From assembly GCA_001773255.1 (NCBI GenBank), contig MEWF01000003.1, forward strand, positions 6,620 to 17,606: a DNA stretch of 10,987 bases, in the 5' to 3' direction. The position numbers were made by a program, and so were the translations under genes. The stretch is from a candidate division WWE3 bacterium RIFOXYC2_FULL_42_13. Its GTDB lineage: Bacteria; Patescibacteriota; WWE3; UBA101185; UBA10185. This document shows positions 5,174-10,751 of this stretch, in pieces (positions within the stretch are counted from its first letter, which is position 1; each line of letters begins with the position of its first letter). The notes under the pieces are model-generated. The model was not told the origin of the DNA, ran no database searches, and was given only the letters and a program-made list of their open reading frames with translations.

Positions 5174-6037
5174 TTATTTGAGGACTATGATCAGGCGTTC
5201 CCCGGAATACCAGGGTTTGTGGAAGGGATTCAGATCCCGGCCGCTGGTAACGATAACAATGCTTCTGGCATCTAAGGGAATGCCGATAAGTTGGGCTAGT
5301 TCTGTGGGATCGAGTGACTTTGCAAGGCCGAGGTTTTCGTACTTGATCACCCCGCCCCCTACTACAGTGAGTTCCACAGAACTTCCGTTTTCTGACATTA
5401 CAACGAGTGCCTTTTTCAATTCTTCAATTTGCGCGCTCATCTGCTCGTCGGAGAAATTTGTCAGCACGTCGTTGCATTCCCCTCCCTCAAGATGCCGTCT
5501 TAGATACTCACCTTCTAATTCTGTCCAAACATATTCTGCAGAGTATCTAAAACACCCTGAGTGGGGGTTTATTGTGATGTTTCCTAAATCATCCGCCCAT
5601 ACACCCGCTTTAAGCATTCCCGGCTTATAATCATCGGAATTGTTCACGGGAATAATGGGGTCAAATGACACGGGAAACGAACCGCCTGAAATCGGATAGA
5701 AAACTATCGAAATAGTATCTGATCCGTCGAACCTTATTCCCTTGAAGTCGTAAGGATTATCGGGTAGAGACGGTTCGGATATTATCTCAGGCGTTGAGGT
5801 CGGCAAAGACAGCGTAGGTTGGTTTACAACCTCCGTGGCAGGCACAGGATCATTCCAGACCGGTTGAAACGGTGTGGGAGTCGCGGTGCTTTCCAATGAC
5901 ATTGCCGATACGGACTGTTCTCTTGACATCGGCGTCCCATATAGAAATTCCAGTGCTATGGGTAAGGCCAACTTAAAGTCAAGGAACACTAAAAAGATGA
6001 AAATACACAGTAGCGGGAAAATTCTCGCTTTCTTCAA
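5174..6037 (-). CDS. Sortase-like membrane protein with Ser in place of the expected catalytic Cys
   Basis: A 287-residue protein anchored by one N-terminal helix (about residues 6-30), then a Ser/Thr/Pro linker (50-95) and an extracellular beta-rich domain. Three elements fit a sortase in order. GNITINPHS (152-160) matches the spacing of the family motif GNxxIxxH and places His at 159. A VxPxEL-like segment (SLDPTEL, 241-247) comes next. Last is the pair of strands IVIVTSG (260-266) and RLIIVL (281-286), corresponding to the TLxTC strand and the strand that brings the catalytic Arg (281). At the Cys position the codon is AGC (Ser265). The only other Cys are 11, 162 and 188; the last two could form a disulfide. 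The TTG start at 6037 is chosen because AAAAGGAGGA lies just before it and the hydrophobic helix follows at once. It heads an operon with the LPTSG surface protein. The fold is an inference from motifs; activity is doubtful. Confidence 0.6.
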   Translation of the reverse strand: MKKARIFPLLCIFIFLVFLDFKLALPIALEFLYGTPMSREQSVSAMSLESTATPTPFQPVWNDPVPATEVVNQPTLSLPTSTPEIISEPSLPDNPYDFKGIRFDGSDTISIVFYPISGGSFPVSFDPIIPVNNSDDYKPGMLKAGVWADDLGNITINPHSGCFRYSAEYVWTELEGEYLRRHLEGGECNDVLTNFSDEQMSAQIEELKKALVVMSENGSSVELTVVGGGVIKYENLGLAKSLDPTELAQLIGIPLDARSIVIVTSGRDLNPFHKPWYSGERLIIVLK

Positions 6038-6040
6038 GTT

Positions 6041-6050
6041 TCCTCCTTTT
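6041..6050 (-). promoter_or_regulatory. Shine-Dalgarno sequence that sets a TTG start
   Basis: AAAAGGAGGA on the minus strand, followed after three bases by TTG (6037). An upstream in-frame start at 6109 would place this site and the promoter inside the gene, so the TTG is preferred. Confidence 0.75.
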
Positions 6051-6096
6051 GTTTTCAAAGTTCTGATTCTGCCCTTATTGGGCTGGAATGGCGCTA

Positions 6097-6105
6097 ATTT
6101 TACCA
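6097..6105 (-). promoter_or_regulatory. Extended -10 promoter of the sortase-like/surface-protein operon
   Basis: TGGTAAAAT on the minus strand; the -35 is weak (TTCCCA about 17 bp upstream). The leader is about 53 nt and contains a short perfect hairpin GCCC-aataa-GGGC (6071-6083). Confidence 0.55.
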
Positions 6106-6137
6106 CCAAACTATAGGGTTGGGAAATCTTGGATAAA

Positions 6138-6180
6138 TAAAAAATCCCGCTCTTTGCTTTTGTTAAAGCACAGAACGGGA
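6138..6180 (-). terminator. Rho-independent terminator of the 6528-6191 operon
   Basis: A 16-bp stem (arms 6165-6180 and 6145-6160) with one G-U pair and one mismatch, a 4-nt loop, then TTTTTTATT on the minus strand. It starts 10 bp after the stop of the 37-residue gene. Confidence 0.88.
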
Positions 6181-6190
6181 AGCAGCATTG

Positions 6191-6304
6191 CTACGGGATC
6201 GGTTTTAAAAGAATATCAACCCCGAAGACCGTCATGACGGCGAACATCAAGATGATAAACGATACTAATACGTACTTGCCGATTGTTTTGAGTGTGTTTT
6301 TCAT
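6191..6304 (-). CDS. 37-residue single-helix membrane protein
   Basis: A very small protein with a basic start (MKNTLKTIGKY), one membrane helix (about residues 11-29, VLVSFIILMFAVMTVFG) and a short tail ending LLKPIP. It lies 8 bp after the stop codon of the 6313-6528 gene, and the sequence AGGAGGGGAG between them acts as its Shine-Dalgarno site and overlaps that stop. The operon terminator follows directly, so its end is well defined. The family is unknown. The tight coupling to another small membrane protein suggests the two work as a complex, but nothing shows which process. The alternative is a signal-anchor peptide or a toxin-like peptide; no antitoxin or antisense RNA was seen. Confidence 0.75.
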   Translation of the reverse strand: MKNTLKTIGKYVLVSFIILMFAVMTVFGVDILLKPIP

Positions 6305-6312
6305 CTCCCCTC

Positions 6313-6528
6313 CTAGAAGGCGTACGATATGGTGGCTGCCCAAAACATTATGACTACCGCTACAACGATGACGATGAACGCCAAAAGCAAAATCACCCTT
6401 TGTGAGGAAAATCTGATATTTTGCACCTCCCTTCTCAGGTCCAGGTAGCCGTAAATGAGCAGGTACATGGATGCACAGATCCCCAAAATTATGTAAAGCT
6501 GAGTAAAGACTTTCCCTATCTCCTCCAT
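6313..6528 (-). CDS. 71-residue protein with two membrane helices
   Basis: Two hydrophobic helices (about residues 10-30, with YIILGICASMYLLIYGY, and 44-68, with LLLAFIVIVVAVVIMFWA) joined by a short charged loop DLRREVQNIRFSS. The basic loop suggests it faces the cytoplasm with both ends outside, by the positive-inside rule. The layout recalls pilin-associated or holin-like small membrane proteins, but no family can be named. The ATG at 6528 is preceded by AAGGAG. It is the first gene of a two-gene operon driven by a near-consensus promoter (6573-6601) and ended by the terminator at 6138-6180. Confidence 0.78.
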   Translation of the reverse strand: MEEIGKVFTQLYIILGICASMYLLIYGYLDLRREVQNIRFSSQRVILLLAFIVIVVAVVIMFWAATISYAF

Positions 6529-6572
6529 GTTTTCTCCTTCCTTATTGTTTCCTCCTTTTTTTGATTTTCCCC

Positions 6573-6601
6573 ATCTTAAGGCGCAGGGGTGCCAGAGTCA
6601 A
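6573..6601 (-). promoter_or_regulatory. Promoter of the small membrane protein operon
   Basis: TTGACT (6596-6601), a 17-bp spacer and TAAGAT (6573-6578) on the minus strand. It lies back to back with the promoter of the methyltransferase gene at 6612-6640. Confidence 0.75.
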
Positions 6602-6611
6602 GGTAAAACCC

Positions 6612-6640
6612 GTGGCAGCTTATAAAATTCTTGTTACACT
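6612..6640 (+). promoter_or_regulatory. Leaderless promoter of the rRNA methyltransferase gene
   Basis: GTGGCA (6612-6617), a 17-bp spacer and TACACT (6635-6640) preceded by TGT. The predicted start of transcription is at about 6647, exactly at an in-frame GTG, so translation would begin without a leader. Confidence 0.6.
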
Positions 6641-6646
6641 GTGAGG

Positions 6647-7510
6647 GTGGCTGATCTGACAGTATCTCAAAACTTTTTTACTGACCCGGAACTCGTACAC
6701 AAACTGGCGGTAAGGGCAGGTATATCAAAAGATGACACCGTTCTGGACATCGGGGCGGGGAAGGGAATTATAACTGAAGCGTTAGCGGGTATCGCAGGTT
6801 CGGTTATTTCTCTGGAGTTAGACCGCGGGTTACATCAACAACTAAAAGAGAAGTTTGCAGGAAATCCCCGTGTGCAAGTAATAAACGAAGATTTTCTAAA
6901 TTTTTTGATTCCCACCAGGCCTTATAAAGTATTTTCTAACATTCCCTTTAGCATCACATCTTTAATCGTTAATAAACTTTTATTTACAGGTCGCGTGCCG
7001 GATGATGCGTTTTTGGTTATGCAAAAGGAAGCTGCTAACAGGTTTATGGGGAAGGGTGAGGGGTATTTATTTTCGCTGTTGACCCAGCCTTTTTTCGATC
7101 TCAGTGTTTTCTACAAGTTTAAAAGAGAAGATTTTTCCCCCTCACCGGCTGTTGATGTTGCGATGCTTAGAATACATAAAAAAGAGCGTCCTTTGATAAC
7201 AACGGAATTCCGCGATCTATATTTTGACTTTATTTGTTATGTTGTGAATCAGCAAAAAAGTACGTTAAAACTTAGGCTTAACAGAATATTTACAGCTGTT
7301 CAATTTTACAGGATCTCTAGTGAATTAAAATTTTCCGTTACCGCAAGTGTAAAGGAACTCACTTTCTCTCAGTGGCTCTCATTATTCGAAAAGTACCTTT
7401 CTTTTGTCGACCGGGAGAAAAAATCTTTAACTTTTGGTGCATATACGCACTACAGGAAAATTACTTCAGGCACAAAGAAGGTTACGAGGACAAGAGTTCG
7501 GCGTCCCTAA
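6647..7510 (+). CDS. rRNA adenine N6-methyltransferase, Erm-like (Erm/KsgA family)
   Basis: Transfers methyl groups from S-adenosylmethionine to adenine in rRNA. The Rossmann fold is intact: SQNFF near the start (7-11), SAM motif I VLDIGAGKG (32-40), the acidic ELD (57-59), NEDF (80-83) and the catalytic motif NIPF (98-101), followed by FSPSPAVDVAMLRI. Both KsgA (16S A1518/A1519) and Erm (23S A2058) share this core. NIPF, PSPAVDVAMLRI and the C-terminal FSQWLSLFEKY are closer to Erm proteins. The tail is basic (KKVTRTRVRRP), as in some actinobacterial Erm enzymes. If Erm-type, it would lower binding of macrolides and lincosamides. The GTG at 6647 is preferred over 6641 because the -10 element ends at 6640. 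Length (287) fits either family. It ends 3 bp from the convergent cyclase gene, and no terminator is seen. Confidence 0.87.
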   Translation: MADLTVSQNFFTDPELVHKLAVRAGISKDDTVLDIGAGKGIITEALAGIAGSVISLELDRGLHQQLKEKFAGNPRVQVINEDFLNFLIPTRPYKVFSNIPFSITSLIVNKLLFTGRVPDDAFLVMQKEAANRFMGKGEGYLFSLLTQPFFDLSVFYKFKREDFSPSPAVDVAMLRIHKKERPLITTEFRDLYFDFICYVVNQQKSTLKLRLNRIFTAVQFYRISSELKFSVTASVKELTFSQWLSLFEKYLSFVDREKKSLTFGAYTHYRKITSGTKKVTRTRVRRP

Positions 7511-7513
7511 CTA

Positions 7514-8980
7514 TTATTTTCCGGGTTCTATCGTAAGAGCGACGCTTATACTTATTGAGTCGTTTTCTAAACGTAGTCCTTCTGGTAACAACAATTTTAC
7601 GGGTGTCACCGTGGATTCGCTTTTGTCGGTGAGGTCTAAAGGCTCAGTCGGTATTTCTATCGGGGGTTCGACACCTTCGGGGACCCACACCCTGAGAGAT
7701 TTAGGCTCTGCTTCTGTCGCTGTCAATGTAAGCCTGCCTTTCAATTTTCCGGTAGTTTTTACTGAAATAGGAAGCTCGACCAGATAATATTTTTTGGCGG
7801 TTAACAGTATTAGATTGGGTTCGAATGAAGTTATCGAGAAATTTGCAGGTCCGGTGATGATGTTCTTCGTGACAGAAAGTTTGTTTACGCCGTTCTGTAG
7901 GTTTGAAAAATCCATATTGATCCTGAAATCCTTGGCCGAAATTTCTTTGAAAGAATTTTCTCCTCTTGTAGATACTCTAATTTTTACGTCTTTGGGACTG
8001 TATTCTTCTATGATAACGTTTTTTGGTAGTTTCAAGGTATCCAGAGGAACGTTATAAGTCTTTTCGACAATCCCTGCTTGGTAGGCTGCGAAAAACCATA
8101 TTATACCGGCCACGGCTAAAGACCCGATCCTTAGCAAAAAATCCTGTTTGATTATTCTACTGAGTTTGTTTTCTTTGGTACTTTTCGGAAATTTTGACTT
8201 AATGTACTTTTCGAACTCCTTTTCCAAATCGGTAAATTCCTGCAGGGTTTTCATTTTACCGTCCTTTGTTACGGATATTTTTCCGGTTTCTTCGGATACT
8301 ACAATGCAGAAAGAATCTGTTATTTCTGTAATACCGACAGCAGCACCGTGGCGGGTCCCGTGCTTACCTACTTCCTTAAAATTTGTAGAGAGGGGCAGGT
8401 GAGTTGCAAATTTTGAAACACGGTTATTGTTAATTACGACGGCGCCATCGTGACCGTAGGAGTGGGGTTCAAATATGCTTGAAAGTAACTCTTCAGAGAT
8501 TACACCGTCCAGAGCTACGCCTCCGTCGATATGCTGGTCGAGACTGTCTTTACCTTGTATGACTATCAACACTCCGATTCTTGCCTGAGCCATTCTTACG
8601 CAAGCCTGAATAATTTCCGAGGTAACAGGCGACCGTGAGGTTAAAGGCAAGACCTTCAATTGCCTTGAGCCTATAAGACCTAAAAACTCAAAGTATTTTC
8701 TGATTTCGTTTTGGAAAATTATTACGAAAATTAAAACGGACACACCAACAAAGTATCTCAGGGCTAATAGTGTGACATAAAGATTAAAGCTCTTTGCAAG
8801 AATATATAATGCTGCTGCAATGGCCAACCCCAGAAATACCATGAGCGTTCTGGTGTTGCGGAGAAATAGAAATAAAGAGTAAATCAAAAGAGTAATGATA
8901 AAAATATCGAAGAAGTCGGTTATGTATAGGTTACCCTTCAGTTTAACCAGATTGTTAACAACGTTAAACATGCTGAACAT
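7514..8980 (-). CDS. cdaA: Fused CdaA-type diadenylate cyclase and YbbR (CdaR) domains
   Basis: Makes c-di-AMP from two ATP if active; acts at the membrane. Residues 22-88 hold three membrane helices, as in CdaA. The cyclase domain (about 95-265) has the DGA motif at 178-180 (HDGAVVI) and the second motif at 209-212, which reads TRHG instead of TRHR, followed by AAVGITE and VVSEETG. A fourth helix (283-300) leads to two YbbR-type beta domains outside the cell (about 306-392 and 396-484), as in CdaR, the usual regulator. CdaA and CdaR are normally separate neighbouring genes; here they are one 488-residue frame. The loss of the last Arg of RHR may lower activity; the codon is GGT, one change from CGT. 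The ATG at 8980 coincides with the predicted transcription start, so the mRNA should be leaderless. Confidence 0.9.
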   Translation of the reverse strand: MFSMFNVVNNLVKLKGNLYITDFFDIFIITLLIYSLFLFLRNTRTLMVFLGLAIAAALYILAKSFNLYVTLLALRYFVGVSVLIFVIIFQNEIRKYFEFLGLIGSRQLKVLPLTSRSPVTSEIIQACVRMAQARIGVLIVIQGKDSLDQHIDGGVALDGVISEELLSSIFEPHSYGHDGAVVINNNRVSKFATHLPLSTNFKEVGKHGTRHGAAVGITEITDSFCIVVSEETGKISVTKDGKMKTLQEFTDLEKEFEKYIKSKFPKSTKENKLSRIIKQDFLLRIGSLAVAGIIWFFAAYQAGIVEKTYNVPLDTLKLPKNVIIEEYSPKDVKIRVSTRGENSFKEISAKDFRINMDFSNLQNGVNKLSVTKNIITGPANFSITSFEPNLILLTAKKYYLVELPISVKTTGKLKGRLTLTATEAEPKSLRVWVPEGVEPPIEIPTEPLDLTDKSESTVTPVKLLLPEGLRLENDSISISVALTIEPGK

Positions 8981-8986
8981 GTTTTG

Positions 8987-9016
8987 ATTTTAACAGCATT
9001 TTATTAAATCTGACTA
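8987..9016 (-). promoter_or_regulatory. Leaderless promoter of the cyclase-YbbR gene
   Basis: TAAAAT (8987-8992) preceded by TGT on the minus strand, with a fair -35 TAGTCA (9011-9016) at 18 bp. The predicted start is at about 8980, the A of the ATG. No Shine-Dalgarno sequence is present. Confidence 0.55.
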
Positions 9017-9073
9017 GCGGTAAAGTTATCCCATAATAATTGGGCTAAAGACAGCTTCCCGGGTTTGCGTTTG

Positions 9074-9102
9074 TTGACAAGACACCGACCACAAAATACG
9101 AT
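9074..9102 (+). promoter_or_regulatory. Leaderless promoter of the 9110-9415 gene
   Basis: Consensus TTGACA (9074-9079), a 17-bp spacer and TACGAT (9097-9102). The predicted start at about 9109 is next to the ATG at 9110, which decides the start against the upstream frame opening at 9065. Confidence 0.72.
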
Positions 9103-9109
9103 TATTTGT

Positions 9110-9415
9110 ATGATCGAAACATTAGAAGAAACGTACACTGCAATTGACGGAACTGAAGGTTGGCTAGGTCACGCACCTACTATTGAGGAGTTGAAAGTAC
9201 ATGATGAAGCGCAAGCTAAGGCTAATGAAAAAATGGCTGCCGCTATTGCCGCCAGGGAAGCTAAGAATAAATCTACTGATATTGTTCACAGGAAAGACGC
9301 AAACAAATCCGAACAGCCCGGTACAGCAGAACTTATTACCAGTCTTAGGGGTTCGTTGGAAAACGACACTGATTCTGTGGTAAAAGACTTGAGGGAAAGT
9401 TTGGATAAGAGTTAA
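9110..9415 (+). CDS. Small soluble protein of unknown function
   Basis: I do not recognise this protein of 101 residues. It has no signal peptide or membrane segment. The N-terminal third (MIETLEETYTAIDGTEGWLG) is followed by an Ala/Lys/Glu-rich helix (about residues 33-56) and a hydrophilic, probably disordered C-terminal half rich in Ser, Asp, Lys and Glu, ending in a helix DSVVKDLRESLDKS. The start at 9110 rather than 9065 rests on the consensus promoter just upstream, whose -10 lies inside the longer frame. It is transcribed divergently from the cyclase gene, with about 130 bp between starts, and its stop overlaps the stop of the convergent membrane protein gene by 4 bp. No terminator was seen. 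A real gene is likely because of the promoter and composition, but a role cannot be given. Confidence 0.65.
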   Translation: MIETLEETYTAIDGTEGWLGHAPTIEELKVHDEAQAKANEKMAAAIAAREAKNKSTDIVHRKDANKSEQPGTAELITSLRGSLENDTDSVVKDLRESLDKS

Positions 9416-10077
9416 ATTATATCCTGATTTGTAAAATGTACCCCCGGAGTTTTTGTTGTTGGCTGAGCTGTTGAGTTAATTACAGAAACAACCCACGTAA
9501 AAAACATAGGTAGCCCATATATAAAATGTGCACTAATGTTGGCTAACCTGGACAGTTCGCCCCCGAACAAAAATGCCGCCCCGCAAAGAGAAATGTAAGT
9601 TAAAAGCATTTTCTGAGAGGTCTTAGGGTTGTGCACAAATAAGAAGAAAGAGTTAATCGGCACGATTAATAACCCAAAAAATATGAAGAGAGACAGTAGG
9701 TTGAAATAATCCGTACGCATAATAGGGTATAAAAATAACATACCGAATGGAGCTAGTATGTACGAAAAAAAGCGCCACAAAAACATGTTATCTTTATTTT
9801 TCATCGTATTAAAAAAAACTGTAAAAGTGGAGGTACCGGTCTTTATTCCGCTGCGCGAGGTATAGGAAAAAGAAGTAGAGATAAAATACATAGCCATAAA
9901 TGCAGGCAACACAATTCCCGAAAGCATTGCAAACCCTTCTACCTTTACGTTATTAGTGAAAGCGTTGTAAATAATAAGAAATACCAAAATAGTTTCAATA
10001 ATATTGACAACCGCGTTAACCCGCGGTTTGTATAAAAAAAGATCTTTTTGAAAAATATTTTGTTTTGGCGTGTCCAC
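9412..10077 (-). CDS. Six-helix membrane protein of unknown function
   Basis: A 221-residue integral membrane protein. Hydrophobic segments lie at about residues 22-40, 48-68, 100-118, 126-148, 157-174 and 185-201, with a basic Lys-containing first segment (QKDLFLYKPR) and a polar C-terminal tail. The third helix is preceded by a charged loop NTMKNKDN. No catalytic or transporter motif was recognised. The GTG at 10077 is chosen because a promoter places the transcription start within one or two bases of it, and no Shine-Dalgarno sequence is present. The next gene upstream on the same strand is tRNA-Lys, with its own promoter. The stop overlaps that of the convergent small protein gene. Confidence 0.75.
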   Translation of the reverse strand: MDTPKQNIFQKDLFLYKPRVNAVVNIIETILVFLIIYNAFTNNVKVEGFAMLSGIVLPAFMAMYFISTSFSYTSRSGIKTGTSTFTVFFNTMKNKDNMFLWRFFSYILAPFGMLFLYPIMRTDYFNLLSLFIFFGLLIVPINSFFLFVHNPKTSQKMLLTYISLCGAAFLFGGELSRLANISAHFIYGLPMFFTWVVSVINSTAQPTTKTPGVHFTNQDII

Positions 10078-10085
10078 TTACCGTC

Positions 10086-10114
10086 AGGTTAAGAAATTTC
10101 TTCTACTTAGTCAA
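10086..10114 (-). promoter_or_regulatory. Leaderless promoter of the 9412-10077 gene
   Basis: TTGACT (10109-10114), a 17-bp spacer and TAACCT (10086-10091) on the minus strand. The start falls at about 10079, leaving one or two bases before the GTG. Confidence 0.65.
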
Positions 10115-10164
10115 TTACAAGTGGGAGTTATCATTTTTGAAAGATTTTCTAATAGGAGATCTAT

Positions 10165-10239
10165 TGGTGAGGGCGGTGGGGTTCGAACCCACGACACGCG
10201 GCTTAAAAGGCCGCTGCTCTACCACTGAGCTACGCCCCC
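10165..10239 (-). tRNA. tRNA-Lys (anticodon UUU)
   Basis: A 75-nt cloverleaf with encoded CCA. The acceptor stem is GGGGGCG/CGCCCTC with one G-U pair; the D arm GCTC-AGTGGTA-GAGC; the anticodon stem GCGGC/GCCGC around loop CTTTTAA, giving anticodon TTT; a 5-nt variable loop; and the T arm GTGGG-TTCGAAC-CCCAC. A73 and CCA follow. All stems pair apart from the wobble. It decodes AAA and AAG. Confidence 0.97.
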
Positions 10240-10250
10240 AAAACTACAAC

Positions 10251-10256
10251 ATTATA
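10251..10256 (-). promoter_or_regulatory. -10 element of the tRNA-Lys promoter
   Basis: A perfect TATAAT on the minus strand preceded by TGTG. The predicted start is about 5 nt before the tRNA 5' end. The -35 (TTCCAA about 17 bp upstream) is weak. Confidence 0.55.
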
Positions 10257-10303
10257 CACAACTGCCTAGTATATTGGAATAATCGGGTGGTTACAATAAA
10301 TTA

Positions 10304-10705
10304 TTATTTCAGTCTCGCCAATACTACGTTCGCCGTGTCTTCAATAGTGGCCCCTGCCTTTATATCGGCCGCGACACCGCCGTTTTTAGTTGCAGCAGCA
10401 ATATCTAGCACAAATACCTTTTTCTTACCCAAAACACCGGACAATGCCTTTTCTAACTCCAGCCCCTTGCTGGAAACAGAACTGGTTATGTAGGCAACAA
10501 ACGCATCACTTTTTACCATATTTCCGATAATTGCGGGAAAAGTTTTCCATAGCGGTAAAGAGCCCTGCCAATTCTGAATGTCTCTACCCAATATAAAAGT
10601 CTTATGCCCTGCCTGCTCCAGATACTTTGCAAACTCTAATAATTTTTGGATTAGTGCTTTTTTATCTTCGACGTTCGTGTATTTATAACCTATATAAATG
10701 CGCAT
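10304..10705 (-). CDS. Nucleoside 2-deoxyribosyltransferase-like protein
   Basis: A 133-residue cytoplasmic protein with a Rossmann-like alpha/beta layout. It begins with the strand MRIYIGYKYT, has the helix-strand LEQAGHKTFILGRD, then MVKSDAFVAYIT and the motif SSKGLELEKALS (78-89). The order matches the nucleoside 2-deoxyribosyltransferase superfamily, where an S/D-x-G-x-x-x-E motif carries the catalytic Glu; Glu83 or Glu85 would be that residue. The family moves deoxyribose between bases or hydrolyses nucleotides, and many members act in salvage or as nucleotide hydrolases, so the substrate is open. It follows hisS on the same strand after 46 bp. The ATG at 10705 has no Shine-Dalgarno sequence; the A/T-rich TATATA (10712-10717) just upstream could be the -10 of a leaderless promoter, but the -35 is poor. 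Co-transcription with hisS is also possible. Confidence 0.72.
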   Translation of the reverse strand: MRIYIGYKYTNVEDKKALIQKLLEFAKYLEQAGHKTFILGRDIQNWQGSLPLWKTFPAIIGNMVKSDAFVAYITSSVSSKGLELEKALSGVLGKKKVFVLDIAAATKNGGVAADIKAGATIEDTANVVLARLK

Positions 10706-10751
10706 ATTTTATATATACTAACACTTTTAGCAGTGTGTTTCCTGTTGTGGG

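Noticed and set aside
5004..5630. 208-codon plus-strand frame across two minus-strand genes
   Set aside because: It lies opposite the intact operon with its Shine-Dalgarno sites, and its sequence is typical of an antisense shadow.
5174..6109. Longer reading of the sortase-like gene from 6109
   Set aside because: It would place the promoter and a strong Shine-Dalgarno site inside the gene and put 24 hydrophilic residues before the membrane helix.
10065..10493. Open frame of 142 codons on the plus strand containing AVGFEPTTRGLKG
   Set aside because: It is the reverse strand of the tRNA-Lys gene; this peptide is a well-known false translation of tRNA T-arm sequence.
10710..10738. Possible hairpin (AACACT/AGTGT with a bulge) between hisS and the next gene
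   Set aside because: The stem is short and bulged and no T-tract follows on the minus strand, so it is not called a terminator.
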